From an uncultured Bacteroidales bacterium (GTDB taxonomy: Bacteria; Bacteroidota; Bacteroidia; Bacteroidales; FEN-979): a DNA stretch of 64,000 bases. Where the stretch lies: positions 1 to 64,000 of the forward strand of contig CAJAUM010000070.1 of the NCBI GenBank assembly GCA_903945175.1, read 5' to 3'. The notes beneath the pieces were generated by a model that did no database searches, was not told the DNA's origin, and saw nothing but the letters and a program-made list of their open reading frames with translations. This document shows, piece after piece, positions 17,643 through 27,833 of the stretch. Numbering within the stretch: the first letter of the stretch is position 1; every line of letters begins with the position of its first letter. A program made the translations under genes and the position numbers.

Positions 17643-17650
17643 TACATTTG
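17643..17650 (+). promoter_or_regulatory. Candidate -7 box TACATTTG for hldD
   Basis: TACATTTG fits TAnnTTTG and ends 24 bases upstream of the hldD ATG at 17675, in the only gap between divergent genes here. Confidence 0.45.
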
Positions 17651-17674
17651 TGATCGGATTTAATTGCTGGAATT

Positions 17675-18685
17675 ATGATTGTCGTCACTGGCGCCGCAGG
17701 GTTTATCGGGAGCTGCATGGTAACCAAGCTTAACAACAAAGGGGTTAAGGATATTGTCATGGTTGATGATTTTTCCAGGACAGAGAAGCATCCGAATATG
17801 GCCAATAAAAGTTATCGTGAGAAGGTTGATCGCACGCAGTTCTTCCATTGGCTCAGGATGAATGCAGGCCAGGTTGATTTTATATTTCACATTGGCGCCC
17901 GTACCGACACCACCGAATTTAACATGGCGATCTTCGATGAGTTGAATCTGAATTACACCAAAGATGTATGGAAATCCTGTTGTGAATTTGGGATTCCCAT
18001 GGTTTATGCCTCATCTGCAGCCACCTACGGCGATGGTCTCCTGGGCTATAACGACGATGATCCGGCGCTGAGTTTTCAGTTGAAGCCCCTCAATCCTTAC
18101 GGCATATCCAAAAATGAATTTGACAAGTGGGCTTTGCAGCAAACCCATACACCCCCGCGTTGGTGCGGGCTTAAATTCTTTAATGTATTTGGACCCAACG
18201 AATATCATAAGGGAAGAATGGCCTCCGTTGTTTTCCATGCGTTTAATCAGGCGGTGGGTGGGATAAACGGGCAGGCTGAAAAGCAAAAAAACGGCCAAAC
18301 GGAGGGCATTGTAAAGCTGTTCAGGTCGCATAATCCTGATTATCCCGATGGCGGGCAAGTTCGTGACTTTATCTATGTAAAGGATGTGGTGGATGTGATG
18401 TATTTCCTGATGAACCAACCCGTTGATTCAGGTATCTACAACCTCGGCACTGGCAGGGCAAGAACATTTCTGGATCTTGCGAATTCAGTCTTTGCTGCCT
18501 TGAATTTACCAGCCGCCATTCAGTTTATTGATACGCCCATGGATATCCGTGACAAGTACCAGTATTTTACCGAAGCCCGCATGGAAAAACTCCGCCTGGC
18601 CGGTTACGTTAAACCATTTTACACACTTGAAGAAGCAGTTGAAGAGTATGTACAAGGGTTTCTGGTGGATGGCATCCATTATTAA
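17675..18685 (+). CDS. hldD: ADP-L-glycero-D-manno-heptose 6-epimerase
   Basis: It makes ADP-L-glycero-beta-D-manno-heptose for the lipopolysaccharide inner core. The 336-residue SDR protein begins with the NAD(P)-binding motif VTGAAGFIGS. It has YASSAATYGDG, the YGISKNEFDKW catalytic Tyr/Lys motif, and the family blocks LKFFNVFGPNEYHKGRMASV and GQVRDFIYVKDVV. Full length and close motif fit support HldD rather than another sugar epimerase. It stands alone behind its own promoter and is followed 25 bases later by the large metalloprotease-like gene. Confidence 0.93.
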   Translation: MIVVTGAAGFIGSCMVTKLNNKGVKDIVMVDDFSRTEKHPNMANKSYREKVDRTQFFHWLRMNAGQVDFIFHIGARTDTTEFNMAIFDELNLNYTKDVWKSCCEFGIPMVYASSAATYGDGLLGYNDDDPALSFQLKPLNPYGISKNEFDKWALQQTHTPPRWCGLKFFNVFGPNEYHKGRMASVVFHAFNQAVGGINGQAEKQKNGQTEGIVKLFRSHNPDYPDGGQVRDFIYVKDVVDVMYFLMNQPVDSGIYNLGTGRARTFLDLANSVFAALNLPAAIQFIDTPMDIRDKYQYFTEARMEKLRLAGYVKPFYTLEEAVEEYVQGFLVDGIHY

Positions 18686-18710
18686 TCATTCCGGATTTTA
18701 TGCACGTTCG

Positions 18711-21626
18711 ATGATGGCAGGAGCAAGGAAGAAGATACTCATTCTGATCATCTTAATCCTTTGCCTGACGATCAGGAGCACTGCTCAATATTACAGCACC
18801 GGCCAGGATCCGGCATCTTTACGCTGGCTGCAGATAAAAACAGCGCGGTACAAACTCATTTTCCCAGGTCAGTTCGAGAAAAAAGCGCAATATCTTGCCA
18901 ATATCATGGATATTATCTGCCGAAATGAGACCGCCACCCTCTCGGCTAAAGTTCCACGGATCCCGGTCATCATGCATACACAGTCCGTTACTTCCAACGG
19001 ACTTACGGTGTGGGCCCCAAAACGAATAGAATTGTATTCATGCCCCCCACAACAAACCTATGCCGAAGAGTGGCTAGAGCAACTGGCCATTCATGAATAC
19101 CGCCATGCGGTGCAAATCAGCAAGATCAACCGCGGGTTTTCAAAAGCCCTCTATTATATTTTCGGAGAACAAATCACCGGTGGAATTCTCGGGCTATATG
19201 TTCCATCATGGTTCCTGGAGGGGGATGCCACCGTTACCGAAACTGCAATGACCAAGACCGGCAGGGGCCGGTCTGCGCTTTTTGAATGCACACTCAGGGC
19301 TCAGATTGTCGAAAAAGGAGCTTACACTTATGATAAAGCCACTTTAGGATCCTATAAAACGTTCACCCCCGACGCCTATTCCCTGGGATATTACCTTGTA
19401 GGGCAATCGCGGGCCCGTTATGGTCCTGATTTGTGGAATACAACCCTTGACCGTGTTGCCAAATATCCCTTCATGGCAGTTCCATTCAATAGCGGAATCC
19501 ATAAAGTAACAGGGATGTGGAAAACGCAACTTTATTCACAATCGCTCAAATCGCTTGACAGTGCGTGGACCCAACAGTTAAATGCCTCTGATCATTCGCC
19601 TCTTCGTGCCATAACCAAGCGTGATCCAAAAAATTATGTGATTTACAACCATCCGATTTTATTAAATGATTCCACGATACTGGCTGATAAAGCGAGTATG
19701 GACGATGTTGCCCGATTTGTACTTATCGATCGGAAAACCGGAAACGAAAAGATTCTCCTTACACCAGGGCACCATATAGGCGGGACCACCTCTATTGGAG
19801 GAGACTACCTCGTGTGGTCTGAAATGGAAAGGGATTCCCGATGGTCGAACCGGCAGTATGCCGAAATAAGGATATACAATTTTAAAACCCGCAAGCAGCA
19901 TGAACTGACATGCCAAACCCGATATTTTGCCCCAATTATATCCCAAGACGGGTCAAAGGTTGCAGCCGTTTTTATTTCCGAAGAGAACCAGTGCTACATC
20001 GATATTCTGAATGTCCCCGCTGGCCATCTTGTCAGACGATATCCTATTCCTGCTTATGGCCAGGCCATAACACCAAACTGGTCGCCCGATGATACCAGGA
20101 TCATTTTCACCCTGCTGACCGAAAAAGGAGAAACAGTGGCAACCCTTGATACCACCACGGGTACAATCCGCAACCTCCTTCCGGAATCCTTTAATGAGTT
20201 TTCCGGTCCTGCCTTCTTTTTCAAACAATATATCATCTATAGCGTTGATCATTCCGGTGCCGAAAATATCTATGCAATGGATACCCTTACACGTGCCATC
20301 TTCAGGATTACTTCAGGGCGCTTCGCCAATTTCGATCCCGACTTTACATCGGATAAAAAGTTTATGATCTGCTCCGATTACACCTCCGATGGATTGATGG
20401 TCGCTGAAATGCCGATAGATACTGCTGCCTGGTTGCCTTTGCACCAGGTCAACAACCATGCTTACAAATTATATGAAGTATTGGCAAAACAGGAATGTGC
20501 AAATATCCAGGACAGCGTAATTGAACGGAAGATCTATAAAATGAATGCATCTGACAATTATCATCTTGAACAAGATTCCATCCTTGGAAAAATATACCCA
20601 ATCCAAAAATATTCGAAATTTCTTAATCTCTTTAACCCACACAGCTGGGCTCCTGTCTCATTCAATTTGTCCAACCTGACCTTCAAACCAGGTGTGATGG
20701 TACTCTCACAAAATGCCCTGAGTACCATGTTTGCCGGTGCCGGATGGGAATATGACATCAATGAACAATCCGGGAAGTTCTACGCCAGTCTGAGCTACCA
20801 GGGATGGTACCCTGAATTCACTCTGCGGTTCGATATCGGAAACAGGGCATCCTACGCACGGTATCATGGAAGCAGTGAAACCTTCCGGTTTACATGGCAG
20901 GAATCAAATTTCACAGCATTGATCAGCATTCCCTGGAATTTCTCTCATGGCAGGTATTCCCGTTATCTGCGACCCGCTATCGGGACCACCCTTATCGGAA
21001 TTAACCACAACGCCTCCACCCCTGAGAATTTCAGTTCCGGCCTGATCCAAACCATGGATTACCGGGTAACGGCATCACAGAAACTTATTTCAGATCAAAA
21101 AGATGTATATCCGCGATTCGGACAATCCATAGATGTAAGCTACAGGCATACCCCGCTTGGCGGCAATGACATGGGGTCAATCCTGGGAGCTGAAGCCAAC
21201 CTCTATTTTCCCGGATTGGTCCGACATCAAGGTATCTGGATATATGCAGGATACCAGCAGCGCCATGACAACGACCTGTTGACCTATTCTTTTTCAAATA
21301 TCATCTCCTATCCAAGGGGATATATCGGAGCCTATGATGATGATTTACTGAGCATTGGCGTGAATTACACGTTCCCCTTCTGGTATCCTGATTTTAGTTT
21401 CGGATCGGTAATTTACCTGAAACGCCTTAAACTGAATCTTTACTACGATTGGGCCAACGGAAAAAATCCGGGATACCTGAACGAATATCAATCGATGGGG
21501 GGCGAACTTACAGCTGATTTTCATTTTCTGCGGATCGTTGCCCCCATAGAAATGGGCATTCGCAGCGTATACCACCCCACCACCGGCAATTGGGGATTTG
21601 AATTTCTATATTCCATCTCCTACTGA
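18711..21626 (+). CDS. Outer-membrane HExxH / beta-propeller / beta-barrel protein
   Basis: A 971-residue exported protein. The start at 18711 gives a good signal peptide (residues 1-26, ending STAQ). Residues about 40-200 hold a gluzincin-type site: HEYRH (His128, Glu129, His132) and a likely third ligand Glu170 in SWFLEGDA, 38 residues on. Residues about 330-620 contain repeated TolB/DPP-like propeller blades (NWSPDDTRIIFT, FDPDFTSDKKFMICSDY). The C-terminal 280 residues are rich in alternating aromatic strands and end SISY, as in outer-membrane barrels. Proteolysis at the cell surface or periplasm is inferred; substrate unknown. Confidence 0.8.
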   Translation: MMAGARKKILILIILILCLTIRSTAQYYSTGQDPASLRWLQIKTARYKLIFPGQFEKKAQYLANIMDIICRNETATLSAKVPRIPVIMHTQSVTSNGLTVWAPKRIELYSCPPQQTYAEEWLEQLAIHEYRHAVQISKINRGFSKALYYIFGEQITGGILGLYVPSWFLEGDATVTETAMTKTGRGRSALFECTLRAQIVEKGAYTYDKATLGSYKTFTPDAYSLGYYLVGQSRARYGPDLWNTTLDRVAKYPFMAVPFNSGIHKVTGMWKTQLYSQSLKSLDSAWTQQLNASDHSPLRAITKRDPKNYVIYNHPILLNDSTILADKASMDDVARFVLIDRKTGNEKILLTPGHHIGGTTSIGGDYLVWSEMERDSRWSNRQYAEIRIYNFKTRKQHELTCQTRYFAPIISQDGSKVAAVFISEENQCYIDILNVPAGHLVRRYPIPAYGQAITPNWSPDDTRIIFTLLTEKGETVATLDTTTGTIRNLLPESFNEFSGPAFFFKQYIIYSVDHSGAENIYAMDTLTRAIFRITSGRFANFDPDFTSDKKFMICSDYTSDGLMVAEMPIDTAAWLPLHQVNNHAYKLYEVLAKQECANIQDSVIERKIYKMNASDNYHLEQDSILGKIYPIQKYSKFLNLFNPHSWAPVSFNLSNLTFKPGVMVLSQNALSTMFAGAGWEYDINEQSGKFYASLSYQGWYPEFTLRFDIGNRASYARYHGSSETFRFTWQESNFTALISIPWNFSHGRYSRYLRPAIGTTLIGINHNASTPENFSSGLIQTMDYRVTASQKLISDQKDVYPRFGQSIDVSYRHTPLGGNDMGSILGAEANLYFPGLVRHQGIWIYAGYQQRHDNDLLTYSFSNIISYPRGYIGAYDDDLLSIGVNYTFPFWYPDFSFGSVIYLKRLKLNLYYDWANGKNPGYLNEYQSMGGELTADFHFLRIVAPIEMGIRSVYHPTTGNWGFEFLYSISY

Positions 21627-21670
21627 TACCCTGACCAGGTCCCCACCCTGACAGGGTAGTGAAAAAAGGT

Positions 21671-21678
21671 TACATTTG
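21671..21678 (+). promoter_or_regulatory. Candidate -7 box TACATTTG for the CLC gene
   Basis: TACATTTG fits TAnnTTTG and ends only seven bases before the ATG at 21686. If used, the transcript would be nearly leaderless. Confidence 0.4.
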
Positions 21679-21685
21679 CAGCAAC

Positions 21686-23458
21686 ATGCTCCCAAAATCA
21701 ATAACCGGTAAACTCCTGGTATGGCGGTTGCGTCACATCAAACAACGGGAATTTGTATTGATTCTCAGCGTATTGGTCGGATTTGGCAGCGGGCTCGCTG
21801 CGGTGATCCTGAAAAACACCCTCTATTACACCAATTATTTCCTGACCAACGGATTTAGTTACCACGGCATTTATTACCTCTACCTCGCTTTTCCATTGAT
21901 AGGAATCATCCTCACCATCCTGTTTATCAGGTTTGTGGTTAAAGATAACATCAGCCATGGCGTAAGCAAAGTACTTTATGCCATTTCAAAAAACAACAGT
22001 CAGATCAAACCGCACAACACTTTTTCATCACTGATAGCATGTACGCTTACACTTGGATTCGGAGGGTCAGTCGGTCCTGAGGCTCCCATTGTACTTACAG
22101 GTTCGGCCATCGGATCAAATCTGGCCCGGTTGTTCAGGCTCGATTACCGGACAACCACCCTGATGATAGGCTGTGGTGCCGCCGGAGCCATTGCCGGGAT
22201 TTTCGAAGCGCCGATTGCCGGGGCTATTTTTGTGCTTGAAATACTGATGCTTGACCTTACCGTGACAACGCTGATTCCATTGCTGATCACCACTGTGACG
22301 GCCTCTCTGGTGTCGTACCTGCTGATGGGAAATGAGGTGCTGTTTTCGTTCACCCTGAATAGCCCATTTATCCTTCGTCACATTCCATTCTATCTTTTAC
22401 TCGGTGTTTTCACAGGGCTGGTCTCTGTATTTTTTATCAGGGGAAGTATTGGCATTGAATCGATTATGAAAAAGGCATCTCCTGTGGTACGGATCGGTAG
22501 TGCCGGTATTTTACTGTCTGTTCTTATTTTCGCCTATCCATCGTTATTCGGAGAGGGCTATACCATTTTGAAAGAGGTGATCAATGGCCATGGGGAAGTC
22601 ATTGGCAACTCAACTTTATTTGGCGCGCTGAAACATAACGATTGGTCATTCCTGGTAATCATCTTCGGCTTGATCATCCTGAAGGTGGTTGCCATGGCGC
22701 TGACACAGGGCAGTGGAGGCATCGGAGGCACGTTTGCCCCCGCTATTTTTGTCGGAGCCATCTGCGGGTATTTCTTTGCAAGTCTGCTGAATTCAGTTTT
22801 CGGTCTCCATATTTCATATGCCAACTTTGCTTTGGTCGGCATGGCCGGGGTGATGGCCGGGGTGATGCATGCCCCGCTCACAGCCATATTCCTCATTGCC
22901 GAGATTACCGGAGGGTACCTCCTGCTCACCCCGCTCATCATGGTCTCGGCGATTGCCTACCTCACCTCCCACATATTTGAAAGCCATTCCATTTATACCC
23001 GCCAACTGGCTGCCCGAAAGGAGCTGATAACCCATGACAAAGACAAAGCAGTGCTTTCGTTTATGTCGCCCCGCCAATTAATCGAAACAAACTTTGCAAG
23101 GGTTGATCCCAAGGCCACATTGGGCCAATTGGTAAAAGTAGTCGCTACCGCATCCCGCAATATCTTTCCAGTGGTGGATGAAGCGGGCACTTTCTATGGC
23201 GTTGTGATGCTTGACAACATCCGTCAGATTATGTTCGACCAGTCAATCTATGAGGTTACCTTCGTAAAGGACCTGATGTTTATGCCCGATTATTCCATCC
23301 ATCCCGATGATTCGATGGACACCGTCATTCAACTCTTTCAACGGAGCGATCGATATAATTTACCCGTACTCGAAAATGGGAAATACCTTGGGTTTATCTC
23401 CCGGGCAAATGTATTCTCGCAATACAGGGTGTTACTGAAGAAATTTTCAGAGGACTAA
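21686..23458 (+). CDS. CLC chloride channel/antiporter with CBS pair
   Basis: A 590-residue membrane protein. The CLC core (about residues 15-430) has the ion-path motifs SHGVS, GFGGSVGPEAP (with the gating Glu conserved) and GGIGGTFAPAIFVGA. The C-terminal part, about 455-590, is a tandem CBS pair (FARVDPKATLGQLVKVV, MPDYSIHPDDSMDTVI) likely to sense nucleotides. The gating Glu favours an H+/Cl- antiporter, but this cannot be settled here. The ATG at 21686 is chosen over the GTG at 21659, which lies upstream of the putative promoter box. Its stop overlaps the convergent M16 stop. Confidence 0.9.
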   Translation: MLPKSITGKLLVWRLRHIKQREFVLILSVLVGFGSGLAAVILKNTLYYTNYFLTNGFSYHGIYYLYLAFPLIGIILTILFIRFVVKDNISHGVSKVLYAISKNNSQIKPHNTFSSLIACTLTLGFGGSVGPEAPIVLTGSAIGSNLARLFRLDYRTTTLMIGCGAAGAIAGIFEAPIAGAIFVLEILMLDLTVTTLIPLLITTVTASLVSYLLMGNEVLFSFTLNSPFILRHIPFYLLLGVFTGLVSVFFIRGSIGIESIMKKASPVVRIGSAGILLSVLIFAYPSLFGEGYTILKEVINGHGEVIGNSTLFGALKHNDWSFLVIIFGLIILKVVAMALTQGSGGIGGTFAPAIFVGAICGYFFASLLNSVFGLHISYANFALVGMAGVMAGVMHAPLTAIFLIAEITGGYLLLTPLIMVSAIAYLTSHIFESHSIYTRQLAARKELITHDKDKAVLSFMSPRQLIETNFARVDPKATLGQLVKVVATASRNIFPVVDEAGTFYGVVMLDNIRQIMFDQSIYEVTFVKDLMFMPDYSIHPDDSMDTVIQLFQRSDRYNLPVLENGKYLGFISRANVFSQYRVLLKKFSED

Positions 23459-26376
23459 TAGCCAAATACATCCTTTAATTCCAGCGAATTTACCGGTCCG
23501 TAGGATGAAAGGGTTTTCATATCCAGTTCAGACTTTTTGCCCAGCACCATGATGGTGAAGTTTTTGTCCTTTATACACTTCTGTTGAAAAACTTTCAGGT
23601 CGGCAAAGGTCATCATTGGCACCTTCTCAAATACATCTTTGCGGATATCATAGGTGAGCCCGAATTTCATGGCATTGATATAATTGAACAACACCTGCGA
23701 TTTGGTGATCCGCTCAGTCCGAATCTTGTTTATGATCGCCTCACGGGATGAATTCAGGGCCTTTTCACTTTCCGGCATGTTGTTAAACAGGCCAACCATG
23801 GCCTTCATGGCTTCCGGAAGCTTGTCGATTTGTGTCCCGATATAGGAGAAGAGATAATAATTCTGATAGGGCTGCTGTGGCGGACGATAGCCGGCATACG
23901 CACTGTAGGCAAGCCCTTTTGATTCACGAATTTCCTGGAAAACAATTGAATTCATGCTGCCGCCAAAATATTCATTGAACAGGCGAACCACCGGAACGAC
24001 AGTCTTATCATATTTATCCGACTTTGAAAGCATAATGATCTCGGCCTGCTTCATATCGTAATCCACGGTATACACTTTATTGGCATCCGTCGGTTTCTGC
24101 TCAAACATTACTGCAGTAGGAACCGGCTTTAATACGGCCGGCACCTGGTGCTCCTGATCCATAAGTAAAGTCAGCTTATCTGTCTTATCAGGGCCATAAT
24201 AAAGCACTTTATGTTTATACCCATTCAATCCTTTGATCAGGGCAACCAGATCTCCGGCTTTGAGTGCATCCAATTCAGATGACGATAAGATATGCGTGTA
24301 GGGTGACTTTTCGCCATAAACGCCATAGTTGTACATCGCAGACCAGAGAATGGTTTGCTTTGAAAGTTTGTCATCATCCCTGCGTTTCTTGAGATCTGCC
24401 ACCAGGTTCTTCAGCGCCTGATCGTTGGGAAGGGCCGTTGAGAGTAAATGCTCAAACAGTGAAACTGATTTGGCCATATTTTCGCTCAATCCGCTGAGTG
24501 AAACCCAAACATCGACATCTGAACTGTTCACGCTGAATGAACAACCCAATTTGTAGAACTCCTCCTGAATCTGGTTGGGTGAATATTTCGAAGTGCCCAG
24601 GTACTTCAGGTAATCAAGGGCGATACCCAGCTCACGGTTACTGTTGGTGCCCATTTCAAAGAAATAGTACAGTGAAAAGGTTTCATTCTCGGTATTTTCT
24701 TTATATAGCACAGGAATGTTACTTTTGATATTGAACTTTTTAATATCCTTTGCATAATCAAGGAATACCGGTTCAATCAATGTACCAGGTTCCGACATTA
24801 TCTTCTTGAGGAAGGCTGACTCCTCATCACGGTTCATGGTAACCGGAGTAATCTGCGGTTTCTGGATTTTCGCCGTTTCTTTTGCCTGTCCATTGCGCTT
24901 GTAAACGATGACATAGTTGTCCCCATAATTTTTATTGGCAAAATCTATCACATCCTTTTTGGTGATCTTTGAAAGACGATTTACATTGTTCACTATATCA
25001 GCATGGGGTAGTTCCTTCACGAACTCGTCCACCAATTCCATGGTACGTCCGAAATTATTCTCATATTTCTTTATTTCAGCCAGTTTAAAATCATTGATGA
25101 TGGCCGGGATAAGCCAATCTGGAAATTCGCCTTTCCTGACCAGCCCGATTTGTGACATGATGAGGTCTTTCACCTCTTCAAGCGATTGGCCCTCTTTGGC
25201 CTTTCCTGAAAAAACATTCACGGAGTAATCTTTCAGAACATAAGAAAATGCACTTGCTTCCAGCACCTTTTGTGCCTGATTCAGGTTCAGATCCAGCAAA
25301 CCGGCCTTGCTGTTGCTTAATACCATATTGCACATCGTGACCAAATCCGCATCTTTCGTATCAACCCCACCCAGGCGATAGCCAATGGTCACCGATTCAG
25401 CATCAGGTCCGAGAACCTCCTTCACAATGGGTTTTGTTATAGGATCCTCTTTAGCCGGAACATACGGAGTAACGGGCTTAGAGGCAAGCTGTCCGAATGT
25501 GGCATCCACCAGTTTGATCATCTCATCTGGATTAAAATCGCCTGAAAGTACAATGGCCATGTTATTGGGAACATACTTTGATGCAAAATAATTCCGCAGG
25601 GAGACAAGCGATGGATTTTTCAGATGCTCCACAGTTCCGAGGGTCGTTTGGGTTCCATAGGTATTCTTCTGAAATAAACCGGAAAATAATTCATCAAAAA
25701 TCTTATCATCATCATTGTCAAGACTCATGTTCTTCTCTTCATAAACGGTTTCCAATTCGGTATGGAACAACCTAAAGACAGGATCCTGAAAACGTTCCCG
25801 TTCAATCTCCAGCCACTGGTTGGTTTTGTTCGACGGGATATCATTGATGTACACCGTCTCCTCAAAAGAGGTAAAGGCGTTGGTGCCTTTTGCCCCGATC
25901 ACCGAGAGCAGCTTATCATACTCATTGGCAATGGCATAGGTAGCTGCAACACCCGACAAACTATCGATTTCGTGATAGATTTTTTTACGCTGAAGGGTAT
26001 CCAACGTTTTTTTATACACCTCAAATTTGTATTCGATTTGATCGAGCAACGCCTTTTCTTTAACAAAATCTCTTGTCCCAAATTCATCGGTGCCCTTAAA
26101 CATGATATGTTCGAGGTAATGCGACATTCCCGTATTGTCCGAAGGATCGTTTTTACTACCGGTCCGCACAGCAATGGCAGTCTGGATACGGGGTGCATCC
26201 TTGTAGACTGTGAGATAGACCTTGAGGCCGTTGTTCAGTGTGTATATCCTGGCCTTGAGCGGGTCGCCCGGAACGCTGTCATATTTATACGGTTTCTGAC
26301 CAGCCTGAACGCTGAAGCTGAATGCCAGCGCAAACAACAATGCAATCATTGCAAAGCGTGTAATCGTCGTTTTCAT
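23455..26376 (-). CDS. M16-family (pitrilysin/insulinase) zinc metalloprotease
   Basis: A 973-residue two-lobed M16 protease. A signal peptide (1-about 25, ending VQAG) places it in the periplasm. The inverted zinc motif is HYLEH (His86, Glu89, His90), with a downstream Glu in ELETVYEEKNM. The N-lobe is about 40-500 and the C-lobe about 540-970. The C-lobe keeps the SSxxxQEIRESKGLAYS-like element but lacks HxxEH, as is normal for this family. It degrades peptides or small proteins in the envelope. It is downstream of gatD by 57 bases on the same strand. Confidence 0.92.
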   Translation of the reverse strand: MKTTITRFAMIALLFALAFSFSVQAGQKPYKYDSVPGDPLKARIYTLNNGLKVYLTVYKDAPRIQTAIAVRTGSKNDPSDNTGMSHYLEHIMFKGTDEFGTRDFVKEKALLDQIEYKFEVYKKTLDTLQRKKIYHEIDSLSGVAATYAIANEYDKLLSVIGAKGTNAFTSFEETVYINDIPSNKTNQWLEIERERFQDPVFRLFHTELETVYEEKNMSLDNDDDKIFDELFSGLFQKNTYGTQTTLGTVEHLKNPSLVSLRNYFASKYVPNNMAIVLSGDFNPDEMIKLVDATFGQLASKPVTPYVPAKEDPITKPIVKEVLGPDAESVTIGYRLGGVDTKDADLVTMCNMVLSNSKAGLLDLNLNQAQKVLEASAFSYVLKDYSVNVFSGKAKEGQSLEEVKDLIMSQIGLVRKGEFPDWLIPAIINDFKLAEIKKYENNFGRTMELVDEFVKELPHADIVNNVNRLSKITKKDVIDFANKNYGDNYVIVYKRNGQAKETAKIQKPQITPVTMNRDEESAFLKKIMSEPGTLIEPVFLDYAKDIKKFNIKSNIPVLYKENTENETFSLYYFFEMGTNSNRELGIALDYLKYLGTSKYSPNQIQEEFYKLGCSFSVNSSDVDVWVSLSGLSENMAKSVSLFEHLLSTALPNDQALKNLVADLKKRRDDDKLSKQTILWSAMYNYGVYGEKSPYTHILSSSELDALKAGDLVALIKGLNGYKHKVLYYGPDKTDKLTLLMDQEHQVPAVLKPVPTAVMFEQKPTDANKVYTVDYDMKQAEIIMLSKSDKYDKTVVPVVRLFNEYFGGSMNSIVFQEIRESKGLAYSAYAGYRPPQQPYQNYYLFSYIGTQIDKLPEAMKAMVGLFNNMPESEKALNSSREAIINKIRTERITKSQVLFNYINAMKFGLTYDIRKDVFEKVPMMTFADLKVFQQKCIKDKNFTIMVLGKKSELDMKTLSSYGPVNSLELKDVFGY

Positions 26377-26433
26377 AAAAGTGTCTTTTGGTGGAATTGA
26401 TGGGTTTATATAATTTTTCTATCGGTTTGATTT

Positions 26434-27819
26434 CTATTTATGGAACTTCCTGATAAAGTCCTCCACCTCCGGTACGCCACCCTGGTAAATCAGGTAACCG
26501 TTGTAAGGCTCCCTTTTCGTGATTTCATCGTTGATGGGGGTCAGCATGATCTCCTTCACTTTGGCCAGGTCGGAGGTTTGACCCAGCGCCCAGCTTAGCT
26601 TGATAAACGCAGTTTCAGGCAGCATATTTTCAGCCGGGATGATTCCTTTGGCCATCAGGTCGCGCCCGGTATCATATACAAACATATGGACATATCCCCA
26701 CAGGGTTTGCACGGTCATATAGATTGCGACACCCTTGGCAATGGCCCGTTCGATGGCGGGATAGATCGGCTTGTTCACATGACCCAACCCGGTGCCAATG
26801 ATGATGATCCCCTTATACCCTGCATCAACCAGTGCATCGATCACATCGGGTTGCATGTTGGTATAATAATAGATCATGGTCACCTTCTCTTCATAATAGG
26901 GCATGATCGTCACATTCCGGTCTTTACGCCTGTGGTGGTATTCCTGCTTGATGGGAGTAACTCCCTGCCGGGTTACAGTGGCCAGCGGGGTATCGCCAAT
27001 TGTGCGGAAGGTAGAGCGGTATGATGAATGCATTTTGCGGACGCGGGTGCCCTTGTGGAGGAATCCATATTCATCGGAGGTCGGCCCGAACATACAGACC
27101 ATCACCTCGGCAATGTCGCCATGTGCAGCAGCAGTGGCCGCATGCATCAGGTTCAGGGCGGCGTCGGAGCTGGGCCGGTCAGACGAACGCTGGGAGCCGA
27201 CCAAAACAATGGGTACCGGTGAATTCTGCACCATGAAGGTCAATGCCGCAGAGGTATAATGCAAGGTATCAGTTCCATGGCCGATGATGATGCCATCGAT
27301 CCCCTTTTCGATCTCATTTCCGATGGCGATGGCCAACTTTTTATATTGATCGGGTCCCATGTTTTCACTGAATACCGCAAACAACTTTTCGGTAGTCAGG
27401 TTACAGATATCGGCCAGTTCAGGAACGGCGCCATACAACTCTCCGGGTGAAAATGCAGGTATCACGGCCCCTGTGCGATAATCCAGCCTGGATGCAATGG
27501 TGCCGCCTGTCCCCAGCAATTTAACATTGGGTTTATCTTTTGAATAGGGGAACTCCTTTTCAGGTATTTTATATACTGCCTTCTTGTATCCCAGTTCTTC
27601 AATACCGGTAATCCCATCAATGGAAACACCGATGTTGTAACCGGTGAAAATTTTCAGTACGATGTGTTTGTCATCGGTGTTTTCGGCCCGGGGCAATATC
27701 GTACCTTCAAACGTACCCCTGCTGCTGTCGACCCGAACCTTTGCCCAGACCCTGGCGGTATATTTCTGCAGTACTTCGAGTGCGCGGCCTTTATATCCCT
27801 GGAATATATCTTCGCTCAT
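26434..27819 (-). CDS. gatD: Archaeal-type Glu-tRNA(Gln) amidotransferase subunit D
   Basis: GatD releases ammonia from glutamine or asparagine for GatE to amidate Glu-tRNA(Gln). The 461-residue protein has the GatD-specific N-terminal beta domain (residues about 10-90, YTARVWAKVRV, FEGTILPRAE) ahead of an asparaginase-type domain. Active-site residues are Thr107 (GTGGTIAS), Thr183-Asp184 (GHGTDT) and probably Lys262 (RVRKMHSS). The N-terminal domain and the adjacent gatE rule out a plain asparaginase. GatDE is regarded as the archaeal enzyme, so its presence beside Bacteroidota genes suggests transfer. Confidence 0.9.
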   Translation of the reverse strand: MSEDIFQGYKGRALEVLQKYTARVWAKVRVDSSRGTFEGTILPRAENTDDKHIVLKIFTGYNIGVSIDGITGIEELGYKKAVYKIPEKEFPYSKDKPNVKLLGTGGTIASRLDYRTGAVIPAFSPGELYGAVPELADICNLTTEKLFAVFSENMGPDQYKKLAIAIGNEIEKGIDGIIIGHGTDTLHYTSAALTFMVQNSPVPIVLVGSQRSSDRPSSDAALNLMHAATAAAHGDIAEVMVCMFGPTSDEYGFLHKGTRVRKMHSSYRSTFRTIGDTPLATVTRQGVTPIKQEYHHRRKDRNVTIMPYYEEKVTMIYYYTNMQPDVIDALVDAGYKGIIIIGTGLGHVNKPIYPAIERAIAKGVAIYMTVQTLWGYVHMFVYDTGRDLMAKGIIPAENMLPETAFIKLSWALGQTSDLAKVKEIMLTPINDEITKREPYNGYLIYQGGVPEVEDFIRKFHK

Positions 27820-27833
27820 GTTAGTTGGTGGTT

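Noticed and set aside
18528-18710. N-terminal extension of the HExxH/barrel gene
   Set aside because: It overlaps hldD in another frame and would hide the signal peptide that starts at 18711.
26686-27259. Plus-strand open frames opposite gatD
   Set aside because: They are shadows of a conserved minus-strand gene.
26434-27819. GatD as a plain L-asparaginase
   Set aside because: The protein has the extra N-terminal GatD domain and is adjacent to a full gatE.
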